Shown here: positions 48,008 through 58,551 of the stretch, piece after piece
Numbering within the stretch: the stretch's first letter is position 1
Layout of the letters: the number at the start of each line of letters is the position of its first letter
Source: Parvibaculum sedimenti
GTDB taxonomy: Bacteria > Pseudomonadota > Alphaproteobacteria > Parvibaculales > Parvibaculaceae
Assembly (NCBI RefSeq): GCF_009184905.1
Contig: NZ_WESC01000008.1
Span: 1-64,000, forward strand
Reading direction: 5' to 3'
Length of the DNA: 64,000 bases
Translations under genes and position numbers: made by a program
The notes under the pieces: model-generated
Seen by the model: the letters and a program-made list of their open reading frames with translations, nothing else
Database searches by the model: none
Told to the model about the DNA's origin: nothing

Positions 48008-48676
48008 ATGAGCGCTCTAAGTCCTGAATTTTTGGAATGGATATGGTCCTACAGACAAGTATTCAAATGGTTTGACGAGTTTGATGCTGCTGCTCTTAAG
48101 CTTAATCCGGCTGAATGGGACGGAGATACTCAGCTAAAATTCCTTACGACATATGGGCTGACGCGCGGCGTTGCCCACCAAAGCTTGCAATCAAATTTCA
48201 CGAGGATTGTCGATAAATTACATGCACTATTTGGTAACAGACTTGACGAAGGCAACGCTCTAAATGATTTAAATAATCGTTGGAGCGAGGGAATAAATGT
48301 GGTTCGAGATATTCAAAATGGCCGTGATCTAAAATCCTTCACATCGAAGCTATTGTGGTTTTATCAGCCCAAACACATGACGATGTTTGATGAATTTGCG
48401 CGGTGTGGCTTGCGAAAGTGGAAACTCAGCCAGACTGCAAAAGGCGCGCTCAACGTCAACGAGAAGAATTTTCTAGAATTGTTCGACGATTTCTACCTCG
48501 GAAGTGCGAGTTGGATCGAAGCGGCAGCCCGTTATTGTGATCGCTCTTATCCATACCCTCGGCGGATTGCCGATCAATGGCTTTGGTTGAACGGAAGGCC
48601 TGCTCGTGAGAAGAAGGCCATCCTGGACCGGTTTCGGGTATCAATAGAGAGTTCGCCTATCTTCGAGCATTATTGA
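48008..48676 (+). CDS. Hypothetical protein, AT-rich, probably transferred
   Basis: A 222-residue soluble protein with no recognised family, signal peptide or membrane segment. It is helix-rich. The stretch SKLLWFYQPKHMTMFDEFAR (about residues 111-130) recalls the S-K-x-L-x-F-x-x-P-x-D motif of small proteins seen in some mobile or defence contexts. That link is a weak impression. The ATG has GAGGCGAG upstream. Base composition is markedly AT-richer than all neighbours, with codons like AAT, TTA and ATA in use, indicating recent acquisition. It ends 10 bases before the tldD stop. Confidence 0.7.
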   Translation: MSALSPEFLEWIWSYRQVFKWFDEFDAAALKLNPAEWDGDTQLKFLTTYGLTRGVAHQSLQSNFTRIVDKLHALFGNRLDEGNALNDLNNRWSEGINVVRDIQNGRDLKSFTSKLLWFYQPKHMTMFDEFARCGLRKWKLSQTAKGALNVNEKNFLELFDDFYLGSASWIEAAARYCDRSYPYPRRIADQWLWLNGRPAREKKAILDRFRVSIESSPIFEHY

Positions 48677-48685
48677 TGGGCGGCC

Positions 48686-50119
48686 TCACGCCGCCTTCGC
48701 CGTTCCGCCGACCGTCAGCCCGTTGATCCGCAGCGTTGCCTGACCGACGCCGACGGGGACGCCCTGGCCGGCCTTGCCGCAAGTGCCGATGCCCGGATCG
48801 AGTTTCATGTCGTTTCCGATCATGGCGACGCGGGTGAGCACATCCGGTCCGTTGCCGATGAGGGTTGCGCCCTTCACCGGCGCGCCGATCTTGCCGTTCT
48901 CGATGAGATAGGCCTCGGTGCAGGTGAAGACGAACTTGCCGCTGGTGATGTCGACCTGTCCGCCGCCGAAGGAGACGGCATAAAGGCCCTTCTTCACCGA
49001 GCGCAGGATTTCGTCGGGCTCGTGGTTGCCCGAGAGCATGTAGGTGTTGGTCATGCGTGGCATGGGCTGATGCGCGTAAGATTCGCGCCGCCCGTTGCCG
49101 GTGGGCGCCATGCCCATGAGGCGGGCATTCATCCGGTCCTGCATGTAGCCCTTGAGGATGCCGTCCTCGATCAGCACGGTGCGCGAGGTCGGTGTGCCTT
49201 CATCGTCGACCGAGAGCGACCCGCGGCGGTTCGCCAGCGTGCCATCGTCGACGACCGTGACGCCGGGGGCGGCGACGCGGCTCCCGAGCAGGCCGGAGAA
49301 GGCGGAGGTCTTCTTGCGGTTGAAATCGCCTTCAAGCCCGTGACCGATCGCTTCATGAAGCAGGATTCCCGGCCATCCCGGCCCGAGCACGACATCCATC
49401 TCGCCGGCCGGTGCCGGAACTGAATCCAGATTCACTAAAGCCTGACGCAAGGCTTCGTCGACCTGCGCCTGCCATTGCAGCGGGTCTATATAAATGTCGT
49501 AGCCGGTGCGGCCGCCGACGCCGTAGCTGCCGGTTTCCTGCCGGTCGCCCTGACCGGCGATGACGGAGACGTTAAGCCGGACGAGGGGGCGGATGTCGCG
49601 AACGGAGCTGCCATCCGGACGAAGAATCTCGACGGCCTGCCACTCGCCGACCAGGGACGCCGAAACCTGCCGGACGCGGGAATCCTTGTCGCGGGCATAG
49701 GCGTCAATATCTGAAAGCAGCTTCACTTTTTGCTCGAAGCTCTGGGCGCCGAGCGGGTTCTCGTCGGAATAGAGATGAATGTTGGTTCGCTTCGGGCCAT
49801 CGGCCAGTGTGAAGCTTCGCCCCTGCTTCACCGCCTGCACGGCCTCGCCTGCGCGCTTGATCGCGCCTTCCGAAAGGTCGGACGCATGGGCATAGCCGGT
49901 CGATTCGCCGACCACGCAGCGCAGGCCGAATCCCTGCGACGTGTCGAAATTCGCCGTCTTGAGTCGGCCGTCATCGAAGGCAAGCGCCTCTGATTGGCGA
50001 TATTCGAGGAAGAGCTCGCCATCCTCCGCGCCGTCGAGCGCATTGCCCACGAGTTTCTCGACCCGTGAACGGTCGAGCCCGGCTTGCGAGAAGAAAAGGT
50101 CGTCAGCGGAGTTGCTCAT
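48686..50119 (-). CDS. tldD: Zinc metalloprotease TldD
   Basis: TldD is the catalytic half of the TldD-PmbA (TldE) heterodimer. The 477-residue protein shows the zinc motif LLHEAIGHGLEGDF near residue 255 and the C-terminal metal-binding GTCGKAGQGVPVGVG region. Its partner pmbA lies at 18544-19920, 29 kb away, so the two halves are unlinked but both present. A tldD gene upstream of the cox operon is a common Rhizobiales arrangement. Confidence 0.96.
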   Translation of the reverse strand: MSNSADDLFFSQAGLDRSRVEKLVGNALDGAEDGELFLEYRQSEALAFDDGRLKTANFDTSQGFGLRCVVGESTGYAHASDLSEGAIKRAGEAVQAVKQGRSFTLADGPKRTNIHLYSDENPLGAQSFEQKVKLLSDIDAYARDKDSRVRQVSASLVGEWQAVEILRPDGSSVRDIRPLVRLNVSVIAGQGDRQETGSYGVGGRTGYDIYIDPLQWQAQVDEALRQALVNLDSVPAPAGEMDVVLGPGWPGILLHEAIGHGLEGDFNRKKTSAFSGLLGSRVAAPGVTVVDDGTLANRRGSLSVDDEGTPTSRTVLIEDGILKGYMQDRMNARLMGMAPTGNGRRESYAHQPMPRMTNTYMLSGNHEPDEILRSVKKGLYAVSFGGGQVDITSGKFVFTCTEAYLIENGKIGAPVKGATLIGNGPDVLTRVAMIGNDMKLDPGIGTCGKAGQGVPVGVGQATLRINGLTVGGTAKAA

Positions 50120-50161
50120 GGATATTCCCGATCTTGCCGTCAGGGGTTGCCGGAACGGCAG

Positions 50162-50560
50162 TTATTTGCGCGCGAGCCATTCCTCGACCGGCACCAGCCG
50201 CCGGGGCAGGCCCGACAGGTCGCAGCGCACGATGCTCGAGCCGCAGCTATAGAGCGGATATTGCACCACGCGGAGCAGCTTCAGATCGACCAGAAAAACG
50301 CCGTTGATGCGGCCGAACCAGTTGTCCCACTCGGTGAAGCGCCAGTCTTGCCAGCCCGCGGGCGGGGGAGCGATCACGTCTTCCACCATATCGGGATGAC
50401 AGGCGCAGAATCCAACCACGGAGCGGCCCGGATTACGCGGATCGAGATAGGGCGCGGCTTCGCTGATGAGATCGGGCGCCGCCGAACCGTTGGCGGCAAG
50501 GACGAGTCCGGCCGAAATCTGCCGGCCATAATGGAAATGGATCAGGGCCTCGTCACGCAT
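50162..50560 (-). CDS. Hypothetical protein
   Basis: A 132-residue protein of unknown function. It begins MRDEALIHFHYGRQISAGLV and contains VVGFCACHPDMVEDVIAPPP and WDNWFGRINGVFLVDLKLLR. No family is recognised and there is no signal peptide. The ATG at 50560 follows AGGAGGCGAGG, a strong ribosome binding site, so it is a real gene. It is co-directional with tldD and divergent from ctaC. An inverted repeat of 10 bases lies in its upstream region. Confidence 0.7.
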   Translation of the reverse strand: MRDEALIHFHYGRQISAGLVLAANGSAAPDLISEAAPYLDPRNPGRSVVGFCACHPDMVEDVIAPPPAGWQDWRFTEWDNWFGRINGVFLVDLKLLRVVQYPLYSCGSSIVRCDLSGLPRRLVPVEEWLARK

Positions 50561-51128
50561 CTACACCTCGCCTCCTGAGAGTGACTATCACTTTACTCTT
50601 TTGCGACGCAGCGTCGATCCCCTTCCCGTAATGCGCGGTGGGGTCGGCGAGGGGCCGGACAAGCAGTCCTGATTGTGGCAAAACGTCGCAAAAGGCCGTC
50701 GAGGGATGTGGCCGATCGCCGCTGCGTGTCTATACTCGCGGCACGACTCGGCAAGAACGAAAATCAAGAGTGATCCGCCTCTTCCTTCCGTTCTCCGAAA
50801 GGCGGCAGCAATTTCAGGCATCGAGGTGCTTGCGGCGGGCATCGGTTTATGTTTTCTGACGCCCAGAATTCGGAGTGCGGCTTTTCGCCCCGCGACGGCG
50901 CGGCCTATTGATCGGGTCGGCGACTTGCGAATCGAGGCGAGAGGATGGACGGGGGGAGTTCCGTAAGTCCGGGGGGACGGGCAGCGGACATCTCAACCAA
51001 GAGACAAGGCCTGCGGTTTCGCAGGATCGGTATTTGTGTTGGCAGGTCGAAACTTCTTCGCAAGGCGACGCTCTTCGGCAGGAAGACGTCCGTCTCAAAC
51101 GGGAAGACACTGGGAGCTGGGAACGAGC
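50561..51128. other. Intergenic region upstream of ctaC
   Basis: A 568-base stretch without a supported gene. Short open frames exist but have neither ribosome binding sites nor coding character. It contains the TTTTGCGACG/CGTCGCAAAA inverted repeat near the left end. It presumably holds the cox operon promoter and a long leader. I could not pick a convincing -35/-10 pair. Confidence 0.6.
50599..50693. repeat. Long-spaced 10-base inverted repeat
   Basis: TTTTGCGACG at 50599-50608 and its exact complement CGTCGCAAAA at 50684-50693, with 75 bases between them. It lies just upstream of the hypothetical gene ending at 50162, so it could serve as paired regulator sites. A related GGCAAAA precedes the right copy. 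Confidence 0.4.
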
Positions 51129-51983
51129 ATGCGGTTTCTGATTGGTATGGGCCTTTTCGCGTTCGCGCTGGCGATCGGTCATCTGGATGGCGGGTTCATC
51201 GCCTCGGCTCTCGCGGACGGCATGCCGGCGCCCAGGGAAATGGGCATGCAGGCGGCAGCGACGCCGGTCATGGAAGACCTGGTCGCCTTCCACAACCTGC
51301 TCCTCTACATCATCACCGCGATCGTCATCTTCGTTACGCTGTTGCTCATCATCGTGATGGTGCGTTTCAACAGCAAGGCGAACCCGACGCCGTCCAAGAC
51401 GACGCACAACACGCTCATCGAAGTGCTGTGGACCGTTCTGCCGGTGATGATCCTCGTCGTCATCGCAATCCCGTCCTTCCGTCTCCTCTACAAGGAAGTC
51501 GTGATTCCGAAGGCCGACCTCACGGTGAAGGCGACCGGCTACCAGTGGTACTGGGGCTATGAATATCCCGACAATGGCGGCCTCTCCTTTGATTCCAACG
51601 TCGTCGCCGATGCGGATCTGAAACCCGGCCAGCCGCGACTTCTCACCGCCGACAATTCGATGGTCGTTCCCGTCGACACCACGGTCCGCGTGATCGTCAC
51701 CGGCGCCGACGTGATCCACTCCTTCGCAGTTCCCTCTTTCGGGGTGAAGATCGACGCCATTCCGGGCCGCCTCAACGAGACGTGGTTCAAGGCGACCAAG
51801 ACCGGCATGTATTACGGCCAGTGCTCCGAGCTTTGCGGCCAGGCCCACGCCTTCATGCCGATCAGCATCAAGGTCGTGACGAAGGAAGAATTCACAAGCT
51901 GGCTCGCGGAGCAGAAGAAGTCGGCCGATGCAGGCTCGTCTTCCGCGACGGTGAAGACGGCGCAAGCCGACATCGCGCACTGA
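51129..51983 (+). CDS. ctaC: Cytochrome c oxidase subunit II
   Basis: Subunit II of the aa3-type oxidase carries the CuA centre that receives electrons from cytochrome c. The 284-residue protein has an N-terminal signal-like segment and two transmembrane helices, at about residues 58-80 and 97-118. The periplasmic domain has YQWYWGYEYPDNGG and the CuA motif QCSELCGQAHAFM at about residues 231-243. An earlier frame start exists at 51036, but the ATG at 51129 is standard. It is the first gene of the cox operon. Confidence 0.97.
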   Translation: MRFLIGMGLFAFALAIGHLDGGFIASALADGMPAPREMGMQAAATPVMEDLVAFHNLLLYIITAIVIFVTLLLIIVMVRFNSKANPTPSKTTHNTLIEVLWTVLPVMILVVIAIPSFRLLYKEVVIPKADLTVKATGYQWYWGYEYPDNGGLSFDSNVVADADLKPGQPRLLTADNSMVVPVDTTVRVIVTGADVIHSFAVPSFGVKIDAIPGRLNETWFKATKTGMYYGQCSELCGQAHAFMPISIKVVTKEEFTSWLAEQKKSADAGSSSATVKTAQADIAH

Positions 51984-52020
51984 ACCCGGCTTTGGCTTTG
52001 ACAGACAACAGAACAGTTAA

Positions 52021-53646
<1,626 letters not shown>

Positions 53647-53666
53647 GCAAGGACCGGTCCCGAAAG

Positions 53667-54632
53667 ATGTCGGACAGTTCGATCGCAAGCGAACGCCTCG
53701 GAAGCGAAGCCCTGCCGCAAAGCGGCATGGCCTCGCCCCGGGACTATTTCGAGCTCCTGAAGCCGCGCGTCATGTCGCTGGTGGTCTTCACGGGGCTCGT
53801 CGGGCTTGTGGTCGCGCCTGGACACATCAATCCGGTCATCGCCTTCACGGCGCTGCTCTGCATCGCGATCGGCGCGGGCGCGTCGGGCGCGCTCAACATG
53901 TGGTACGACGCCGATATCGACGCGAAGATGGCGCGTACCGCGAACCGGCCCATTCCGGCAGGCCGCGTCACTCCGGGCGAAGCTTTTGCCTGGGGCATCA
54001 CTCTTTCGGTCGGCTCCGTGTTGACGATGGCACTTGCCGTCAATAACACCGCGGCCTTCCTGCTCGCATTCACGATCTTCTTCTATGCCGTCATCTATAC
54101 GATGGGGTTGAAGCGCCGTACGCCGCAGAATATCGTCATCGGCGGCGCAGCCGGCGCTTTCCCGCCCATGATCGGCTGGGCGGCGGTTACGGGCAATGTC
54201 ACGATCCCCTCGATCGTGCTCTTCCTCATCATCTTCATGTGGACGCCGCCGCATTTCTGGGCGCTCGCCCTGTTCCGCTCCAAGGATTACAAGGATGCTG
54301 GCGTGCCGATGCTTCCCGTGGTCGCGGGCGAGGCGGAGACGCGGCGCCAGATCCTGATCTATTCGGTACTCCTCGTGCCTGTAACGCTGGCGCCGGGCTT
54401 TCTCGGCTTTGCGGGCTTCATCTATACGGGCGTGACGGCGGTTCTGGGCGCTGTCTTCCTTGTCTTCGCGTGGCGGGTCTTCGCATCGCGCGCGGATACG
54501 GACGTGGCCAAGGCCGCGCAGGACAAGGCGGCAAAGCATCTATTCGCCTATTCGATCCTCTATCTGTTCCTCCTGTTCAGCACCTTGCTGGTGGAACACG
54601 CTTTCGGCTTCTCAATCCCATTTGGCATGTGA
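53667..54632 (+). CDS. ctaB: Protoheme IX farnesyltransferase (heme O synthase)
   Basis: CtaB adds a farnesyl group to heme b to make heme O, the precursor of heme A needed by the oxidase. The 321-residue membrane protein has the UbiA-superfamily motif [20 protein letters not shown] near residue 75, and about nine helices. It begins 20 bases after ctaD. Its family matches UbiA (43146-44069), but the position and length fit ctaB. Confidence 0.95.
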   Translation: MSDSSIASERLGSEALPQSGMASPRDYFELLKPRVMSLVVFTGLVGLVVAPGHINPVIAFTALLCIAIGAGASGALNMWYDADIDAKMARTANRPIPAGRVTPGEAFAWGITLSVGSVLTMALAVNNTAAFLLAFTIFFYAVIYTMGLKRRTPQNIVIGGAAGAFPPMIGWAAVTGNVTIPSIVLFLIIFMWTPPHFWALALFRSKDYKDAGVPMLPVVAGEAETRRQILIYSVLLVPVTLAPGFLGFAGFIYTGVTAVLGAVFLVFAWRVFASRADTDVAKAAQDKAAKHLFAYSILYLFLLFSTLLVEHAFGFSIPFGM

Positions 54633-54642
54633 GGGGAACCCC

Positions 54643-54855
54643 ATGAGCGAAGACAATAACCACGGCGCGCCGCAAGTGCCGCAGCAGTGGACCGAAGAAC
54701 AGTTGAAGCGCCGCCGCCAGCGCAATCTGGCGCTGGCCTGGGTACTCGGCGCGCTGGTGACGCTGTTTTTCGTCATCACCATCGCGAAGCTCGGCGGCAA
54801 TGTCGCGAAGCGGCCTGTCGTCGGAGCTGCGGACAGAATTGAACAAGTTGGTTAA
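54643..54855 (+). CDS. coxF: CoxF-like small membrane protein
   Basis: A 70-residue protein with a charged N-terminal half ([19 protein letters not shown]) and one transmembrane helix at about residues 28-49. It is positioned 10 bases after ctaB, where alphaproteobacteria have CoxF, a small protein of the oxidase operon with unproven function. The ATG follows a GGGGAACC ribosome binding site. The usual next gene ctaG (cox11) is missing between it and ctaE. Confidence 0.75.
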   Translation: MSEDNNHGAPQVPQQWTEEQLKRRRQRNLALAWVLGALVTLFFVITIAKLGGNVAKRPVVGAADRIEQVG

Positions 54856-54902
54856 GAGCATTCGGCGATAGCTCGCCGGACGGGAAGTGGAGAACAGGGG
54901 AC

Positions 54903-55742
54903 ATGGCTGACGCTCACGCCAAACATCACGACTACCATCTCGTAGATCCGAGCCCGTGGCCATTCGTTGCCTCGGTCGGAGCCTTCGTTCTCGCCGTTGG
55001 CGCGGTGCTCTACATGCATGGCGACCCGCTCTGGTACATGGCGCCCGGCTTCGCCATCGTCATCTACACGATGATCGGCTGGTGGAGCGACGTCGTGCGC
55101 GAAGCGAACCACGGCTTCCATACGCCGGTGGTTCAGCTTCACCTGCGTTACGGCATGCTGCTTTTCATCGCTTCGGAAGTGATGTTCTTCGTCGCCTGGT
55201 TCTGGGCATTCTTCGACGCGAGCCTCTTCTCCGGCGAAGTGAAGCAGGCCGCGCGCACCGCCTTCACCGGCGGTCACTGGCCGCCCCAGGGCATCGAGGC
55301 CTTCGACCCCTGGCACATTCCGCTGCTGAACACGCTGATCCTGCTCACTTCGGGCACGACGGTGACCTGGGCCCATCACGCGCTGCTGCATGACGACCGC
55401 AAGGGTCTCATCCAGGGCCTCGTGCTCACGGTGGTCCTCGGCCTGATCTTCACCTCGTTGCAGGCATTCGAGTATTACCACGCGGAATTCTCCTTCGCGG
55501 GCAACATCTATGGCGCGACCTTTTTCATGGCGACCGGCTTCCACGGCTTCCATGTCATCGTCGGCACGATCTTCCTCGCGGTGTGCCTTGGCCGCGCGAT
55601 CAACGGCCAGTTCACGTCGAAGCAGCATTTCGGCTTCGAGGCGGCGGCCTGGTACTGGCACTTCGTGGACGTGGTCTGGCTCTTCCTTTTTGCCAGCATC
55701 TACATCTGGGGCTCGCACGGCGCCGTTGTTCACGGCGGCTGA
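54903..55742 (+). CDS. ctaE: Cytochrome c oxidase subunit III
   Basis: Subunit III stabilises the aa3 oxidase during turnover and has seven helices. The 279-residue protein begins [20 protein letters not shown] and contains [14 protein letters not shown] [37 protein letters not shown] and [27 protein letters not shown] stretch precedes the ATG. A terminator follows it. Confidence 0.97.
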   Translation: MADAHAKHHDYHLVDPSPWPFVASVGAFVLAVGAVLYMHGDPLWYMAPGFAIVIYTMIGWWSDVVREANHGFHTPVVQLHLRYGMLLFIASEVMFFVAWFWAFFDASLFSGEVKQAARTAFTGGHWPPQGIEAFDPWHIPLLNTLILLTSGTTVTWAHHALLHDDRKGLIQGLVLTVVLGLIFTSLQAFEYYHAEFSFAGNIYGATFFMATGFHGFHVIVGTIFLAVCLGRAINGQFTSKQHFGFEAAAWYWHFVDVVWLFLFASIYIWGSHGAVVHGG

Positions 55743-55766
55743 GCGGCGCGAACGCTCATTGAACAG

Positions 55767-55803
55767 GGCGGCTCCGTTTGATACGGGGCCGCCTTTCTTC
55801 TTT
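55767..55803 (+). terminator. Rho-independent terminator after ctaE
   Basis: An 11-base stem (55767-55777 with 55783-55793, one G-U pair) has a 5-base loop and is followed by TTTCTTCTTT. Transcription into DUF983 and SURF1 must read through it or use another promoter. Confidence 0.8.
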
Positions 55804-55815
55804 CAGGAGGTTGAT

Positions 55816-56190
55816 ATGGACGACCGCTTTTATCCGCCGCAATCCTCACTGAAAGTGGGCCTCAAGAATTGCTGCCCGCGCTGCGGTGAGGGGAAGCTCT
55901 TCACAGGCTTTCTTACCATTCCGCCGAAATGCGACAAGTGCGGCCTCGACTATGATTTTGCCGATGCGGGCGACGGCCCGGCGGTCTTCATCATGATGAT
56001 CGCCGGCTTCATCGTTGTCGGCCTCGCGCTCTATGTTGAATTCACCTATCAGCCGCCTTACTGGGTGCATGCGGTGTTGTGGATTCCGCTGACGCTTCTT
56101 CTTACCGTCGGTCTGCTCCGTCCGCTCAAGGGCTGGCTCATCGCGCAGCAGTACAAGCACAAGGCTCGCGAGGGGCGGCTCGAGAATTGA
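55816..56190 (+). CDS. DUF983 domain membrane protein
   Basis: A 124-residue protein with a zinc ribbon at the N-terminus (CCPRCGEGKLF then KCDKCGLDYDF) and two transmembrane helices. DUF983 genes occur in the alphaproteobacterial oxidase operon, so it is probably linked to oxidase assembly or membrane quality, without proof. The ATG at 55816 has a CAGGAGG ribosome binding site; the open frame from 55510 is antisense sequence in ctaE. It overlaps the SURF1 gene start by 1 base (TGATG). Confidence 0.88.
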   Translation: MDDRFYPPQSSLKVGLKNCCPRCGEGKLFTGFLTIPPKCDKCGLDYDFADAGDGPAVFIMMIAGFIVVGLALYVEFTYQPPYWVHAVLWIPLTLLLTVGLLRPLKGWLIAQQYKHKAREGRLEN

Positions 56191-56936
56191 TGGCGAGTGG
56201 AAATCCATATTTTCGGCCGCTCCTCTGGCCGACGATTGCGACGGCGATCGCGCTGGCGATCCTGATCGGTCTCGGCGTCTGGCAGATTGAGCGCCTCCAC
56301 TGGAAGCTCGATCTCATCGCCACTATCGACGCGCGCATGGCAGCGCCCGCTGAGTCCGCGCCCGCACCGGCGGCATGGGCGGGCCTCGATCCAAAGGCGC
56401 TCGAATATCATCACCTGCGCCTCGTCGGCACCTTCCGCCACGACAAGGAACTTTTTTATTTCGGTCAGGGTGACGAGGGCGTCGCGGGCTATGACGTCAT
56501 CACGCCGCTCGTCCTCAAGGATGGCGGCGGCATCGTGCTCGTCGATCGCGGCTTTATCCCCGAGGAGTTGAAGGAACCGGCGCTCCGCAAGGCGGGGGAG
56601 GTCGAAGGCGAGGTGACGGTCGTCGGTGTCGCCCGCGCGCCGCAGGCTCGGGACGCGTTCACGGTGGCGGACGATGCCCGGCGCAATATCTGGTTCACGC
56701 GCGATCCGCGGACCATGGGTGCGGCCGTCGGTCTCGGGCCGGTAGCACCCTTCTATGTGGAAGCCGACGCGACGCCCAATCCCGGCGGATGGCCGAAGGG
56801 TGGACGTACACGCGTTGACATACGCAATGAGCACTTCCAATACGCGCTGACCTGGTTCGGTCTCGCGCTCGGCCTGCTCGCCGTTTATCTCTTTTATCAT
56901 CGCTCGCAGGGACGCATCGGACGACCGAAAGCATGA
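56190..56936 (+). CDS. SURF1-family cytochrome c oxidase assembly protein
   Basis: A 248-residue inner-membrane protein that helps insert heme a into subunit I. Two transmembrane helices flank a periplasmic domain: residues about 12-31 with LIGLGVWQIERLHWK, and the C-terminal FQYALTWFGLALGLLAVYLF. The ATG at 56190 shares its A with the TGA of DUF983, so they are coupled. The M32 peptidase gene overlaps its end by 4 bases. Confidence 0.92.
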   Translation: MASGNPYFRPLLWPTIATAIALAILIGLGVWQIERLHWKLDLIATIDARMAAPAESAPAPAAWAGLDPKALEYHHLRLVGTFRHDKELFYFGQGDEGVAGYDVITPLVLKDGGGIVLVDRGFIPEELKEPALRKAGEVEGEVTVVGVARAPQARDAFTVADDARRNIWFTRDPRTMGAAVGLGPVAPFYVEADATPNPGGWPKGGRTRVDIRNEHFQYALTWFGLALGLLAVYLFYHRSQGRIGRPKA

Positions 56937-58444
56937 ACGCGCTCAACTCGATTTCCGCCTATGAAACCTTGAAGTCGCGCTTCCATCGCCTCGCCGCCCT
57001 GCAGGGCGCGCAGTCGGTGCTGCATTGGGATCGCGCGACCATGATGCCGGAAGGCGGCGCCAAGGCGCGCGCCGAACAGCAGGCGGCGCTGGCGATGATC
57101 TGCCACGACATGCTGACCTCGCCACAGCTGGCTGAACTCGTCGCGAGCGCTGAGGAGACCGCATCGTCGCTTCCCGAATGGGATCGTGCCAATCTCGCCG
57201 AGATGCGCCGTCTTCTCGTTCATGCCAATGCGACGCCGGCCGATCTTGTCGAGCGGCTCGCGCGGCAGCGCTCCGAAACGGAAATGGTGTGGCGCCACGC
57301 GCGCGCCGCCAATGATTATGCATCGCTCGCGCCCGGCCTCGACAAGCTCATCTCGCTTGCCCGCGAGCAGGCGGCGGCGAAGGCCGATGCGCTCGGCCTC
57401 GATCCTTATGATGCGCTGCTCGACGGTTACGATCCCGGCCGCCGCTCCGTGGAGATCGACAGGCTCTTCGCCGAACTCGAAAGCTTCCTGCCGTCGCTTC
57501 TGCAAGAGGTCATGAAAGCGCAGAAGGCTGCGCCACAGCCTCTCGCGATCGAAGGTCCTTTCCCGATCGCTCTGCAGGAAAAACTCGGCCGCGAGATCAT
57601 GGGCGTGCTGGGTTTCGACTTTCAGCATGGCCGGCTCGATGTCAGCCACCATCCCTTCAGCGGCGGCGTGCCCGACGACAGCCGCATCACCACGCGCTAC
57701 GACGAAAGTGACTTCACCGAAAGCCTCATGGGCATCATCCATGAGACTGGCCATTCGCTATACGAGCGCGGGCTTCCGGAGGAGTGGCGCCACCAGCCGG
57801 TGGGCCGCTCGCGCGGCATGACGATCCATGAGAGCCAGTCTCTGCTGTTCGAGATGCAGGCGGCGAGATCCTCAGCCTTTGTCGGCTGGCTAACGCCGCG
57901 CCTCAAGGCGGCCTTCGGCGGCGAGGGGCCGGCCTGGTCGCCCGAGAATCTCCTTCGCCACTACCGCAAGGTCGGCCCAAGCCTGATCCGCGTGCAGGCC
58001 GACGAGGTCACCTATCCGCTGCATGTGATCCTGCGCTACCGGCTGGAGCGCGCGATGATCGCGGGCGAGCTTGGCGCGGCAGACCTTCCCGCCGCATGGA
58101 ACGAGGGCATGCGGCGCTATCTCGGCATCACCCCTCCGGACGACGCTTCTGGCTGCATGCAGGATATTCACTGGCCGTCCGGCTCCTTCGGTTATTTTCC
58201 CACTTATACGCTCGGCGCGTTGGCCGCAGCCCAGCTCTTCGCGGCGGCAAAGACCGCGGTGCCGGGGCTTGAAGAGGCACTGGGGCGGGGCGATGTCGCG
58301 CCGCTGCTCGGCTGGATCAGGGAAAATGTCCATGGGCGCGGCTCGTCGCTCATGCCGGATGACATCATCGCCTCTGCGACGGGTGGTCCTCTTGGAACGG
58401 GGGCCTTCCGGCGCCATATCGAGGTTCGGTATCTGGGCCGGTGA
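56933..58444 (+). CDS. M32-family carboxypeptidase (Taq-type)
   Basis: A 503-residue zinc metallocarboxypeptidase. The HExxH motif is in MGIIHETGHSLYERGLPEEW near residue 270. The conserved TIHESQSLLFEMQAARS follows, along with the C-terminal MQDIHWPSGSFGYFPTYTLG. It removes C-terminal residues from peptides in the cytosol. It overlaps SURF1 by 4 bases, so co-translated with the oxidase assembly genes, although the functional link is unclear. Confidence 0.95.
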   Translation: MNALNSISAYETLKSRFHRLAALQGAQSVLHWDRATMMPEGGAKARAEQQAALAMICHDMLTSPQLAELVASAEETASSLPEWDRANLAEMRRLLVHANATPADLVERLARQRSETEMVWRHARAANDYASLAPGLDKLISLAREQAAAKADALGLDPYDALLDGYDPGRRSVEIDRLFAELESFLPSLLQEVMKAQKAAPQPLAIEGPFPIALQEKLGREIMGVLGFDFQHGRLDVSHHPFSGGVPDDSRITTRYDESDFTESLMGIIHETGHSLYERGLPEEWRHQPVGRSRGMTIHESQSLLFEMQAARSSAFVGWLTPRLKAAFGGEGPAWSPENLLRHYRKVGPSLIRVQADEVTYPLHVILRYRLERAMIAGELGAADLPAAWNEGMRRYLGITPPDDASGCMQDIHWPSGSFGYFPTYTLGALAAAQLFAAAKTAVPGLEEALGRGDVAPLLGWIRENVHGRGSSLMPDDIIASATGGPLGTGAFRRHIEVRYLGR

Positions 58445-58551
58445 GTCTTCTGGAGCTTCTTTCCTGAAACCCCATCGGCTGTTTGCCTCTGCCAGCCGGC
58501 AGGGCTAGGTTACGGCCTGTCGGGTCACAGAGACCGGCTATCCTGGAGATT

